DNA from: JAEMQF01 sp963791595
GTDB taxonomy: Bacteria > Pseudomonadota > Gammaproteobacteria > Burkholderiales > Burkholderiaceae_C
Reading direction: 5' to 3'
NCBI GenBank assembly: GCA_963791595.1
Contig: CAWBTF010000036.1
Location: 124,001 to 188,000 of the forward strand
DNA: 64,000 bases
Below the pieces are notes generated by a model, which saw only the letters and a program-made list of their open reading frames with translations, did no database searches and was not told the DNA's origin. The position numbers were made by a program, and so were the translations under genes. Numbering within the stretch: position 1 is the stretch's first letter; each line of letters opens with the position of its first letter. Of the stretch, positions 35,546 through 45,199 are shown in pieces.

Positions 35546-36471
35546 AGGCACTCCAGGACGGCCGAGACGTGGGGTGCCTGCCAACGGCTGGCCAGGCGCT
35601 GCCACGGGTTTCGTTTCGCCGTGGCATAGGTCTGCGCGTGGCGCTCGCCGCAGAGCGTGAGCGTCACGTCGGCGTCGGCGCGGCTGCGCTTCAACAGGCC
35701 CGCGATCGGCCCGGCGTCGAGCGCGCGCCAGGCCTCGGCCCACGCCGCCCAGTCGTTCGCGAGCAGCGGCGCGCGCAGTGAGGCATTCACTTCGATCGGT
35801 GCTCCGGCGCGCGGACGATGCACGCCGCAGCCGCTCAACCAGAACGAGTTGACCGCCAAGGCACCGCGGTCCTCGCGCAGCTGGTTGATCGGGTGCGTGT
35901 ACAGCAGCAGTTGCACTTCGCTTTGCAGGCGGCGTAGCAACCTTGTTTGCGGCGTCGGCGTCAGCCACGCGTCGATATTGCGCCCGATGGCGCGGTCCAG
36001 CGAAGCGCACGCGAGCCCGGCCAGACTCGGATGCGCCGCGAACCAGCGCAGCGGGGCGCGCCAGACAAATCCAAACCCTTCGCTCTCGAAGAGCGGCCGC
36101 ACGGCGTCGAACAAGGCGCGCGACTCGGCTTCGTCGAGTGCCAGCTCGTTCGGAGCGGCGAGCGTGACATGGTCGCGTCCGGCAGCCCAATGCGCGGGCG
36201 TGAGCAAGCCCCAGGCTGAGTCGCCCACCGCGATTCCATCGGCGACGGCGGCGCTTGCCGCGAACGGCAACGCGCCATCGACGAGCGGCCAGCCCCAGGC
36301 GGCGGCGAGCGCGGATTCATGCGGTGGCGACAATGTGAACTCGGTGCCTTCCAGCCGCAGTGTGGGTGCGAGTCGCCCCAGCAGTTGACCCAGCGCTGGC
36401 AAGGCCAGATCGTGCAGCACGTGCGACGCAGCCTCGCTGTGGCTCGACGCAAACGGAATCAGGACGTGCAT
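35542..36471 (-). CDS. RpfE-type conserved protein upstream of recJ
   Basis: 309 residues, soluble. Begins MHVLIPFASSHSEAAS and contains PLVDGALPFAASAAV, GLLTPAHWAAGRDHVTLAAP and the end-region block NSFWLSGCGV. These match the conserved regulatory protein called RpfE in Xanthomonas, which is also next to recJ; annotations sometimes call it phosphoglycerate mutase-like, but no catalytic site of that enzyme is seen. The molecular role is unknown. It is divergent from lolC across 66 bp. Confidence 0.82.
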   Translation of the reverse strand: MHVLIPFASSHSEAASHVLHDLALPALGQLLGRLAPTLRLEGTEFTLSPPHESALAAAWGWPLVDGALPFAASAAVADGIAVGDSAWGLLTPAHWAAGRDHVTLAAPNELALDEAESRALFDAVRPLFESEGFGFVWRAPLRWFAAHPSLAGLACASLDRAIGRNIDAWLTPTPQTRLLRRLQSEVQLLLYTHPINQLREDRGALAVNSFWLSGCGVHRPRAGAPIEVNASLRAPLLANDWAAWAEAWRALDAGPIAGLLKRSRADADVTLTLCGERHAQTYATAKRNPWQRLASRWQAPHVSAVLECL

Positions 36472-36537
36472 GCGCCGGATTATCGAGTGCCGCTTCGCGA
36501 CGAGCTGCGGCGCGCGCTCCTGTAGAGTGCGGGCCCC

Positions 36538-37795
36538 ATGAACCTGCCGTTCGAACTTCAAGTGGGCTGGCGCTACACGCGCGCCGGCCGCGCCGGGCGG
36601 CGCAATGGCTTCATCTCTTTCATCTCGGGCGTGTCGATGCTCGGCATCGCACTCGGCGTGGCGGCGCTGATCATCGTGCTGTCGGTGATGAACGGCTTTC
36701 AGAAGGAAGTGACGGACCGCATGCTGTCGGTGATCGCGCATGTGGAGCTGTACGAATCGCAGGGCCAGGCGTTCGAAGACTGGCGCGCCACCGCCGACAA
36801 GGCGCGGCGCACGCCGCAGGTGATCGGCGCCGCGCCGTTCATCGCGACGCAGGCGCTGATCGCGCGCGGCGACGAGATGCGCGGCGCCATCGTGCGCGGC
36901 ATCTCGCCCAACGAAGAAGCGACGGTCACCGATCTCGCGGCGCGGCTGAAAGACACGGCGCTCGCGCGCCTCGTTCCCGGCGGCTGGGGCATCGTGCTCG
37001 GCGTGGAGCTGGCGCGTACCCTGGGGGTGCGGATCGGCGACAAGATCACGATCGCCGCGCCGGGCGGGCAGGTCACTCCGGCGGGGCTGATTCCGCGCTT
37101 CAAGCAATTCGAGGTGGTGGGCACGTTCGACGCCGGCCACTACGAGTACGACAGCGGCCTGGCGTTGATCCACCTCGACGACGCGGCCAAGCTGTTCCGC
37201 CTGGAAGGCGCGAGCGGCGTGCAGTTGCGCTTGAAAGACCTGCACCAGGCGCGCGAAGTCGCGCAGCAACTGGCACTGCAGACTCGGCCCGGGCGTCACG
37301 GTGCGCGACTGGACGCGCACCAACCGCAACTGGTTCAGCGCGGTGCAACTGGAAAAGCGCCTGATGTTCATCATCCTCACGCTGATCGTCGCGGTGGCCG
37401 CGTTCAACCTGGTCTCGACGCTGGTGATGACGGTGACCGACAAGAACGCCGACATCGCGATTCTGCGCACGCTGGGCGCGAGCCCGCGCTCCGTGATGGG
37501 CATCTTCATGGTGCAGGGGGCGGCGGCCGGCGTGATCGGCACGCTCTCGGGCGTGGGCCTGGGGCTGCTGATCGCGTTCAACGTCGGCACCATCGTGCCG
37601 GCGATCGAGCGGCTGCTGAGCGTGAGCTTCCTGCCGAGCAGCATCTACATCATCAGCCGCATGCCGAGCGAGCCGCGCCTGGACGACATCGTGCCCATCG
37701 TCGCGATCTCGCTGCTGCTGTCGTTCGTCGCGACGCTCTACCCGAGCTGGCGCGCGAGCCGCGTGCAACCCGCGGATGCGCTGCGCCATGAATGA
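36538..37795 (+). CDS. lolC: Lipoprotein-releasing ABC transporter permease LolC/E (frameshifted)
   Basis: About 418 residues. The inner-membrane permease extracts lipoproteins from the cytoplasmic membrane for delivery to LolA. Family blocks: MLGIALGVAALIIVLSVMNG (first membrane segment), a periplasmic domain of about 220 residues, and a C-terminal set with LVSTLVMTVTDKNADIAILR and LYPSWRASRVQPADALRHE. A frame change near 37292 at CCCGGGCG joins the halves. The stop overlaps lolD by 8 bp. As the Lol system is essential, the break is most likely a sequence error. Confidence 0.94.
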
Positions 37796-38525
37796 CGTTG
37801 TCGGCGCGGCCCGCGGTGGCGTCGTCAGTGAGGCCGTCAGCGGACCCGTCATCCAGGTGCGCGGCCTGCACAAGCGATTCATCGAGCGCAGCGGCGACAC
37901 GCCACTCGACGTGCATGTGCTGCAAGGCGTCGACCTGCAAGTGGCGCGCGGCGAAGCGGTGGCGATCGTCGGCGCGTCGGGCTCGGGCAAGAGCACGCTG
38001 CTGCACCTGATGGGCGGGCTGGACCAACCGAGCGGCGGCTCGGTGCAGCTCGCGGGGCGCGACTTCACGAGCATGGACGCTGCCGAGCAAGGCGTGTGGC
38101 GCAATCGCCATCTGGGCTTCGTCTATCAGTTCCACCACCTGCTGCCCGAATTCAGCGCGCTCGACAACGTGGCGATGCCGCTGCGCATCCGCCGCGAAGA
38201 CCGGCCAGCGGCACGTGCGCGAGCGAGCGAAGTGCTCGCGCAAGTGGGCCTCGCGCAGCGCGTGATGCACCGGCCGGCGCAGCTCTCGGGGGGAGAGCGC
38301 CAGCGCGTCGCGATCGCCCGCGCCCTCGTCGCCAAGCCCGAATGCGTGCTCGCCGACGAGCCCACCGGCAACCTCGACCGCGAAACCGCCGACAAGGTGT
38401 TCGCGCTGCTGCTCGACCTGGTGCACCGGCAGGGCATGGCGTTCGTGCTCGTGACGCACGACGCAGAGCTCGCTGCGCGTTGCGATCGGGTGTTGAACTT
38501 GCATTTGGGGCGCTTGGTGATTTGA
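37788..38525 (+). CDS. lolD: Lipoprotein-releasing ABC transporter ATPase
   Basis: 245 residues. The ATPase of LolCDE: Walker A GASGSGKSTLLH, the Q-loop FVYQFHHLLPE (the FHHLL segment is characteristic of LolD), signature LSGGERQRVAIA, Walker B ECVLADEPTGNL and the switch VTHD. It overlaps lolC by 8 bp. ATG 37788 is preferred because the frame upstream belongs to lolC. CreD follows convergently after only 5 bp. Confidence 0.96.
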   Translation: MNDVVGAARGGVVSEAVSGPVIQVRGLHKRFIERSGDTPLDVHVLQGVDLQVARGEAVAIVGASGSGKSTLLHLMGGLDQPSGGSVQLAGRDFTSMDAAEQGVWRNRHLGFVYQFHHLLPEFSALDNVAMPLRIRREDRPAARARASEVLAQVGLAQRVMHRPAQLSGGERQRVAIARALVAKPECVLADEPTGNLDRETADKVFALLLDLVHRQGMAFVLVTHDAELAARCDRVLNLHLGRLVI

Positions 38526-38530
38526 CACAC

Positions 38531-39985
38531 TCACGCGCTCGCGCCGGCCAAGCCTGTGCGAGCCGGGGCCGCGCCGGGCTTGTCGATCCGGATTTGTTCG
38601 ATCAAGGCATACCAGTCGAGCTTGCGCGTCACCGCCATCACGGTCGCGAGCACCGCGAACAGCAGCACCGAACCGAGCACGAGCGAGCCCTGTTCGAGTT
38701 GCAGCAAGACGTAGAGCGCACCGAACAGCGTGGCGATGCCCGAGCCGAACAGCAGGCCCGGTGCGATGCCGCGCAGCACGTGCGAACCGTAGTAGGTGAG
38801 CAATGCCGTGCAGGCCCCTGCGGCAGTGGCATAGGCCCAGCCGAAAGGCCATTGCTCCGACAGGCTGACCAGCAGCAGGAAGAACACGACCAGCGCGCTG
38901 CCGACCAGCAGGTACTGGATCGGGTGCACGCGCAGCCGCTTCATCGCCTCGACCAGGCCCACGGCAACGAAGGTCAGCACGATGAACAACAGGCCGTATT
39001 TGGTGGCGCGCTCGCTCATCACGTAAGGGTTCACCGGGTCGATGAAATCGACGCCGAAGGTTTCGATGCAGGCCGGGCCGCGGCGTGGCGTGCCGGCCGG
39101 CGCGTCGGTCAGCGCCGCCTCGATGTGCGGGCCAGCGCCTGACGCGCAGACGCCTCGGTTCGCCATGAAAGCGTCGCGCGCCGTCGTCGCCAAGGCGCTC
39201 ACCTGCCAGGCGGCGCTGAAGCCACTGGCTTCAATGTTCCGGCTGCTGGGCAGAAAGCGCCCGCCAAACGACGGGTGCGGCCAGTCGGACGCCAACTTGA
39301 AATTGTTCTCCTCGGCGATCGGTGTGAAAGCCAATTGCTGCGTTCCGAGCAGAACCAGGCGCAGATTCGCGCGCAGCGGCGCCGCGTCGCTGGCTTGCAG
39401 CAGGGCGTCGGGCAGCCGAGCGTGCACGCCGCGCGCGAGCGTTGTGTGCAAGGTCCCGGGGTTGACGCCGATCGGCTGGCCTTGCACCCGAAGCTCGGCG
39501 CTGCGAATGCCGCGCGTATCGCCCATCGCAAACATCAGGCTGGCAGGCTCGCAGGCGACCACACCTCCTTCGTGCCGAGACTTCGGCGCGAGCCGCGCCA
39601 GATCGGTCCATTCGGCGGCGAGTTCGGCCGTCAGCGCGTAGGTGTTGACCTTGAAGATGCCGCGGTAGCGCGGTTCGATCGCCGCGCTGCCGTCGACGTT
39701 GAGCTTGCGCGGCAGGGCTTGCACCGTGAAGTCGCGGCGCTCGTTGACCTTTCTGGCGTCTTTGCCCTGGCCGATCTGCACGGTCCAGGTCTCCTTGCAG
39801 TCACGTTGCAGCACCGGCCCGATCACGCTCTGGCCGCCGGCCAGACTGTCGGCCACGCTGCGTTGCGCTTCCATCAATCGCCCTGAGCGTTCGCGCACGA
39901 CGCCGTCGACGGAGTCCAGGCTCCAGATCAGCCCCAGGATCACGGCGCCCAGCGCCGTCAGCTTCGCCAGCAAAGGAAATTTCAT
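38531..39985 (-). CDS. creD: Inner-membrane protein CreD
   Basis: 484 residues. CreD is a member of the CreBC regulon that affects envelope integrity and beta-lactam or colicin response; its biochemical role is unknown. One N-terminal membrane segment (LTALGAVILGLIWSLDS), a large periplasmic part with QRDCKETWTVQIG and GPACIETFGVDFIDP VNPY-like end, and five to six C-terminal segments starting with TKYGLLFIVLTFVAVGLVEA. A perfect CreB tag lies 70 bp upstream. RBS AAGGAAAT-type sequence precedes ATG 39985. Confidence 0.93.
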   Translation of the reverse strand: MKFPLLAKLTALGAVILGLIWSLDSVDGVVRERSGRLMEAQRSVADSLAGGQSVIGPVLQRDCKETWTVQIGQGKDARKVNERRDFTVQALPRKLNVDGSAAIEPRYRGIFKVNTYALTAELAAEWTDLARLAPKSRHEGGVVACEPASLMFAMGDTRGIRSAELRVQGQPIGVNPGTLHTTLARGVHARLPDALLQASDAAPLRANLRLVLLGTQQLAFTPIAEENNFKLASDWPHPSFGGRFLPSSRNIEASGFSAAWQVSALATTARDAFMANRGVCASGAGPHIEAALTDAPAGTPRRGPACIETFGVDFIDPVNPYVMSERATKYGLLFIVLTFVAVGLVEAMKRLRVHPIQYLLVGSALVVFFLLLVSLSEQWPFGWAYATAAGACTALLTYYGSHVLRGIAPGLLFGSGIATLFGALYVLLQLEQGSLVLGSVLLFAVLATVMAVTRKLDWYALIEQIRIDKPGAAPARTGLAGASA

Positions 39986-40054
39986 GGTTCGCTCCCGAAC
40001 AGTTGCAAGGTGCAGCGACTTTGCAAGTCGCGTTGTGAGCGGACGATGAAGTGT

Positions 40055-40070
40055 GTGAAGCGGGTGTGAA
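40055..40070 (-). promoter_or_regulatory. CreB-binding direct repeat (cre tag) upstream of creD
   Basis: On the minus strand the site reads TTCAC, six bases (ACCCGC), TTCAC. This is an exact match to the TTCAC-N6-TTCAC element known to bind CreB in enterobacteria and its homologue BlrA in Aeromonas. It is centred about 77 bp before the creD start, in the 110-bp gap between creC and creD, so creD probably has its own CreB-activated promoter in addition to read-through. Confidence 0.8.
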
Positions 40071-40095
40071 GTGGGCGTGCGGATTGGGCAATGGA

Positions 40096-41556
40096 TCAGG
40101 CTTGCGGCAGGCGAATCTCGACCCGCAGGCCCGGCTGCGCATCGGCAAAGCGCACCGTGCCGCCGTGCAGCTCGACAATCTGGCGCACGATCGCCAGGCC
40201 CAGACCCGAGCCCTTGTTGACCTCGGTCGCGCCGTCGGTCGCGGGGCGCGGCAGTGAGAAGAAACGCTCGCCCAGGCGTGGCATCGCGTAGGGCGGCACG
40301 CCCACGCCGTGATCGCGCACCGACAGCACCGTTTCGCCTGCCTGGGCCTGAACCGTCAGCATCACGCTGTTGCCGACGGGTTCGAAATCGACAGCGTTGT
40401 CGAGCAGATTGCTGAGTGCCAGCTGCAGCATTTGGGCGTCGCCAACGATCCACACCGCGTGCGGCGCCGCGAGCTCGATCGCGACGCCGCGTTGCAGGGC
40501 ACGCGCCGATGCCGCGGCCTGCGCGGCGCGGGCACAGTCGGTCAGGTCGATGCGTGCGCTGCGATCGAGTTGGCGCCGCTGCTCGAGCTTGGACAGCTCC
40601 AGCAGTCGCTCGACAAGCTGGCGCAGGCGCACGCTTTGGGTCTGGATCTGCTCTGCAAATACCTCGCGGTCGGCGGCGGGCAGCGGGTCGCGCAGCAATT
40701 CCGCCGCGCCGGCGATGGCCGTCAGCGGGCTCTTCAGTTCGTGCGTGAGCGCGCGCACGAGGCTCTCGACATGGTCGCGGCCTTCAAGGCGTTCGCGCAT
40801 GTCTTGCATTGCCAGCGCCAACTCGCCCAACTCGCCCGACAAGCGCGGCACCGCCACGCGTTGGCCGAGTTGGACGCCTTGCGCGTAGCGGCGCAGGCGC
40901 CGCACCGACCAGACGAGCCAACCCGTGACCAGCGCACCGAGTGCCGCCGAAAGCCCCAGCAGCCACGCACCGCGCACGAAGATTTCGCGCTCGGCGCGGC
41001 TCACGAACTGCTGCACCGTGCTCATCGGCTTCGCCACAGTCAAGACGCCGATCACGGTGTCGCCACTGCGCACCGGGGCGGCGACGTACATCACCGAGGT
41101 CGTCTCATCCGTGTGCACCTCGCGCGTCGCGCGCGCGCCGTAGCGGCCGGACAGCGTGAGCGCCACGTCGCGCCACTGCGAATAATCGGAGCCGACCGCG
41201 CTGGCCGAGCCGCGAAACCCGGAGTCGAACACGACGCGGCCTTTCGCGTCGGTGACGTAAATCCGATAGTCGAGCGTGCGCTTGGCCAGGCCCCAGATCC
41301 TGGCGTCCACCGGGCGGTTCGCGTAGTCGCGCACGCGCTGCGCGAAGGGCGATTGCTCCAGCGTACCGGCGGCCGGCAGGCGCTCCAGGTCGTCGCGCGC
41401 CAGTTCGGCGAGGATGTTGGCCGTGTCGACCATCAGGTCTTCCATCACTTCGCGAACGCTGGGCCGCACTTCGGCGACGAACAGGCGCAAGCCGATGTAC
41501 GCGGCGACGCCGTTGATGATGAAGAAGCCGAGCAGAATCCGCAGGCCCAGGGTCAT
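40096..41556 (-). CDS. creC: Sensor histidine kinase CreC
   Basis: 486 residues. Two membrane segments (LRILLGFFIINGVAAYIGLRL and LLGLSAALGALVTGWLVW) enclose a periplasmic sensor of about 150 residues. A HAMP-like linker leads to the His box ALTHELKSPLTAI and the ATPase motifs NLLDNAVDF, VRDHGVGVP and GSGLGLAIVRQI. It responds to metabolic or envelope signals and phosphorylates CreB, encoded 42 bp upstream. The order creB-creC-creD is as in enterobacteria. Confidence 0.93.
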   Translation of the reverse strand: MTLGLRILLGFFIINGVAAYIGLRLFVAEVRPSVREVMEDLMVDTANILAELARDDLERLPAAGTLEQSPFAQRVRDYANRPVDARIWGLAKRTLDYRIYVTDAKGRVVFDSGFRGSASAVGSDYSQWRDVALTLSGRYGARATREVHTDETTSVMYVAAPVRSGDTVIGVLTVAKPMSTVQQFVSRAEREIFVRGAWLLGLSAALGALVTGWLVWSVRRLRRYAQGVQLGQRVAVPRLSGELGELALAMQDMRERLEGRDHVESLVRALTHELKSPLTAIAGAAELLRDPLPAADREVFAEQIQTQSVRLRQLVERLLELSKLEQRRQLDRSARIDLTDCARAAQAAASARALQRGVAIELAAPHAVWIVGDAQMLQLALSNLLDNAVDFEPVGNSVMLTVQAQAGETVLSVRDHGVGVPPYAMPRLGERFFSLPRPATDGATEVNKGSGLGLAIVRQIVELHGGTVRFADAQPGLRVEIRLPQA

Positions 41557-41598
41557 CGTCTGCGATCGAAGTCTGCTTCAGACGGCAGGCCGCGGCGC

Positions 41599-42288
<690 letters not shown>

Positions 42289-42438
42289 GAGGTTGCAGGC
42301 GGAAGCAACTGCCAGTCTAGGCGAGACGGCAGGCGTGGCTCGTGCGCGCCGGCCTGCTCCTATACTCGCTCGCGCTCGACATGGGTGCGTCGAGCGTGGA
42401 CAAACCGGCGTCGCCACCTTGAAACGCACACTGCCACC

Positions 42439-44025
42439 ATGAACCTGCAGGTGACCTTGCCGCGCATTGCACGTGCTGCCCTCGTGGGCGCGGCGGCGCT
42501 GGCGATCACGGCGCAAGCCGCCACGCTTCGCATCGCCAGCGCCTTCGACCCGCAGACCATGGACCCGCATGCACTCGCGCTGCTGTACCACTCGCGCGTC
42601 GCGTTCCAGATTCACGACTCGCTGCTGAACCGCGACGAGCAATTCCGGCTCGAACCGTCGCTCGCCTTGTCGTGGCAGGCGACCAGCCCGACGAGCTGGC
42701 GCCTCAAGCTGCGCCCCGGCGTGACGTTTCACGACGGCGCCCCGTTCACGGCCGACGACGCGGTGTTTTCGATCGAGCGGGCGCTTGCCGCGCCTTCGCA
42801 GCGCAGTTTTCAGTTGAAGGGCGTGACGGGCGCACGCGCCGTCGATCCGCTCACGCTCGACATCCTGCTCGAAGCGCCCGACGCGGTGCTGCCTGAGAAA
42901 CTGCCGTTCATCTCGATGATGAGCCGCGGCTGGGCAGAAAGGAACAAAGTCGAGCGCGCGCAAGACTTCAACGGCAAGCAGGAAACGTTCGCGGTGCGCA
43001 ACGCCAACGGCACCGGGCCGTACCGGCTCGAGCGCTACGAGCCCGACGTGCGCGTGGTTCTCAAGCGCAACCCGAAGTGGTGGGGTTGGGGCGAGAAGCG
43101 CTCGGGCAACGTCGACGAGGTCGTGTTCCTGTCGATCAAGACCGACGCGACGCGAATCGCCGCGTTGATCTCCAGGCAAGTCGACCTGGTGCTCGACCCG
43201 CCGCTGCCCGACATCGACCGGCTCAAGGCCGACCCGGCGATGCGCCTGCTGCAAACGCCGGACCTGGGCCAGCAGTACCTCACCTTCGACCAGGCGCGCG
43301 ACGAGTTGGAGGGCAGCGACGTGAAGGGACGCAACCCGTTCAAGGACATACGCGTGCGCCAGGCGGTGTACCACGCGATCAACGCCGAGCTGATCGTGAA
43401 GAAGGTGCTGCGCGGGCATGGTATTCCCACCGGCGGATTTCTTTCGACGCGCGTCGACGGCTCGCCGCCGGAGCTGGACCGGCGCTTGCCGTACGACCCG
43501 GCGAAGGCGCGTGCCTTGCTCGCTGAAGCGGGTTACCCGAACGGGTTTTCCGTGACGCTGGACTGCGTGAACGTCGCATGGCGCGAAGCGGTGTGCCAGG
43601 CCGCGACCGCGATGCTGACGCAGGTGGGAATCCGCACGACGCTGCGCTCGTCGCCGACGAACCAGTTCTTCCCCAAGCTGAGCCAGGGCACGGCGAGCTT
43701 CATCGAATATGGCTGGACGCCCACTCCCGACGCGTGGGCTTCGCTGAACGGTTTGTTCCGCACTTTCGACAAGGCGGGCCTGGGCACCTTCAACGCCGGC
43801 CGCTACAGCAACCCGAAACTTGATTCGCTGATTGACGCGATGCGCAATGAGCCCGACTTGACGCGGCGCCGCGCGATGGTGGCGGTGGCGCTGCGCATCG
43901 TCGGCGATCAATTGCCGTACGTGCCGCTGTACCGACGCACGGTGAGTTGGGCGATGCTGAAGAAGGTGCAGGCCGTGCAGTGGCCGAACGACACGATCGA
44001 GCTGCGCTGGGCGCGGATTCAATAA
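42439..44025 (+). CDS. Periplasmic solute-binding protein, peptide/opine (SBP family 5) type
   Basis: 528 residues. A signal peptide (IARAALVGAAALAITAQA) precedes a family 5 binding protein: DPQTMDPHALAL, WRLKLRPGVTFHDGAPFTADD, NGTGPYRLERYEPDVRVV, FKDIRVRQAVYHAINAELI and the end block. Such proteins deliver oligopeptides or similar ligands to an ABC importer. No permease or ATPase gene lies near; instead two dehydrogenase genes follow at 24 and 10 bp. A TATACT at 42361-42366 may be the -10 of its promoter. Confidence 0.92.
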   Translation: MNLQVTLPRIARAALVGAAALAITAQAATLRIASAFDPQTMDPHALALLYHSRVAFQIHDSLLNRDEQFRLEPSLALSWQATSPTSWRLKLRPGVTFHDGAPFTADDAVFSIERALAAPSQRSFQLKGVTGARAVDPLTLDILLEAPDAVLPEKLPFISMMSRGWAERNKVERAQDFNGKQETFAVRNANGTGPYRLERYEPDVRVVLKRNPKWWGWGEKRSGNVDEVVFLSIKTDATRIAALISRQVDLVLDPPLPDIDRLKADPAMRLLQTPDLGQQYLTFDQARDELEGSDVKGRNPFKDIRVRQAVYHAINAELIVKKVLRGHGIPTGGFLSTRVDGSPPELDRRLPYDPAKARALLAEAGYPNGFSVTLDCVNVAWREAVCQAATAMLTQVGIRTTLRSSPTNQFFPKLSQGTASFIEYGWTPTPDAWASLNGLFRTFDKAGLGTFNAGRYSNPKLDSLIDAMRNEPDLTRRRAMVAVALRIVGDQLPYVPLYRRTVSWAMLKKVQAVQWPNDTIELRWARIQ

Positions 44026-44049
44026 TTGCGGGCATACAAAGGCGCAGGC

Positions 44050-45189
44050 ATGAGCATCACCAAATTTTCATTCCCGACGACGATCCACTTCGGCGCGGGC
44101 GCGCGCCACCTGGTCGGTGCGCACCTGCGGGAGCAGGGCGTGCGCCGGCCGCTGATCGTCACCGACAAGGGCCTTGCGGCGCTGCCGTTGATCGATGCGT
44201 TGAAGCACGAATGGCAGGCCGAAGGCTTGACGATCGGTATCTACGGCGGCGTGTTCGGCAACCCCACCGCGAGCCAGGTGATGGCCGGCGCCGCGGCGTA
44301 CAAGGCGCATGGTGCCGACTGCGTGGTCGGCGTGGGCGGCGGCGCGGCCCTCGATGTGGCCAAGGTTGTCGGCCTGATGGCCACGCACCCGGGCGACGTG
44401 ATCGAGTACGCGTGGGACCACCCGCAGGTGCGGCCGATCACGCAGCCGCTGCCGCACTTCATCGCGCTGCCCACGACTTCGGGGACCGGCAGCGAAGTCG
44501 GGCGCAGCAGTGTGATCAGCGAGGAAGACACGCACATCAAGCGTGTCGTGTTCTCGGCGCAAATTCTGGCCAAGGCGGTGTTCGCGGACCCGGAGTTGAC
44601 GCTCGGCTTGCCGCCCGCCGTGACTGCCGCCACCGGCATGGACGCGCTCACGCACAACGTCGAGAGCTATCTCTCGCCGGCGTACCACCCGCTGTGCGAC
44701 GGCATCGCGCTCGAAGGCGCGCGCATCGCGGCGCGTGCGCTCGGCCTCGCGGTGCGCGACGGCGCGAACCTGCAGGCGCGAAGCGACATGATGATGAGCT
44801 CGATGATGGGCGCGATCGCGTTCCAGAAAGACTTGGGCGCGGTTCATTCGTGCGCGCATGCGCTAGGCACCGTGAACAACCTGCACCATGGCCTGGCGAA
44901 CGCGTTGATGATCGAGCCGGTGCTGGCGTGGAACTTTGAGGCCGTTCCGGCCAAGTTCGACGAGCTCGCGCACGCCTGCGTCGTGAAAGGCGGCGGCGCG
45001 GCGTTCGTGCCGTGGCTGGGCCAGCTGAAAGCGCAGATCGGCATCACGACCCGGCTCGCGCAGCATGGCGTGAAGGCTGAGCATCTGCTGCGGCTGGTGG
45101 AACTGGCGCAGGCCGACATCTGCCACCAGACCAACCCGCGGCCTTGCACGCCGGCCGACTTCGAGCGGCTGTTCAAGGCAGCGATGTGA
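44050..45189 (+). CDS. Iron-containing alcohol dehydrogenase
   Basis: 379 residues, full length for family III. NAD binding is shown by GVGGGAALDVAKVVG; the metal-binding His set appears in MDALTHNVESYL, CAHALGTVNNLHHGLANALM. The Asp/His ligands look complete. It interconverts an alcohol and an aldehyde. The following aldehyde dehydrogenase starts 10 bp later, so alcohol to aldehyde to acid is the likely joint route; the substrate is not evident. Confidence 0.93.
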   Translation: MSITKFSFPTTIHFGAGARHLVGAHLREQGVRRPLIVTDKGLAALPLIDALKHEWQAEGLTIGIYGGVFGNPTASQVMAGAAAYKAHGADCVVGVGGGAALDVAKVVGLMATHPGDVIEYAWDHPQVRPITQPLPHFIALPTTSGTGSEVGRSSVISEEDTHIKRVVFSAQILAKAVFADPELTLGLPPAVTAATGMDALTHNVESYLSPAYHPLCDGIALEGARIAARALGLAVRDGANLQARSDMMMSSMMGAIAFQKDLGAVHSCAHALGTVNNLHHGLANALMIEPVLAWNFEAVPAKFDELAHACVVKGGGAAFVPWLGQLKAQIGITTRLAQHGVKAEHLLRLVELAQADICHQTNPRPCTPADFERLFKAAM

Positions 45190-45199
45190 GGGTGCCACC

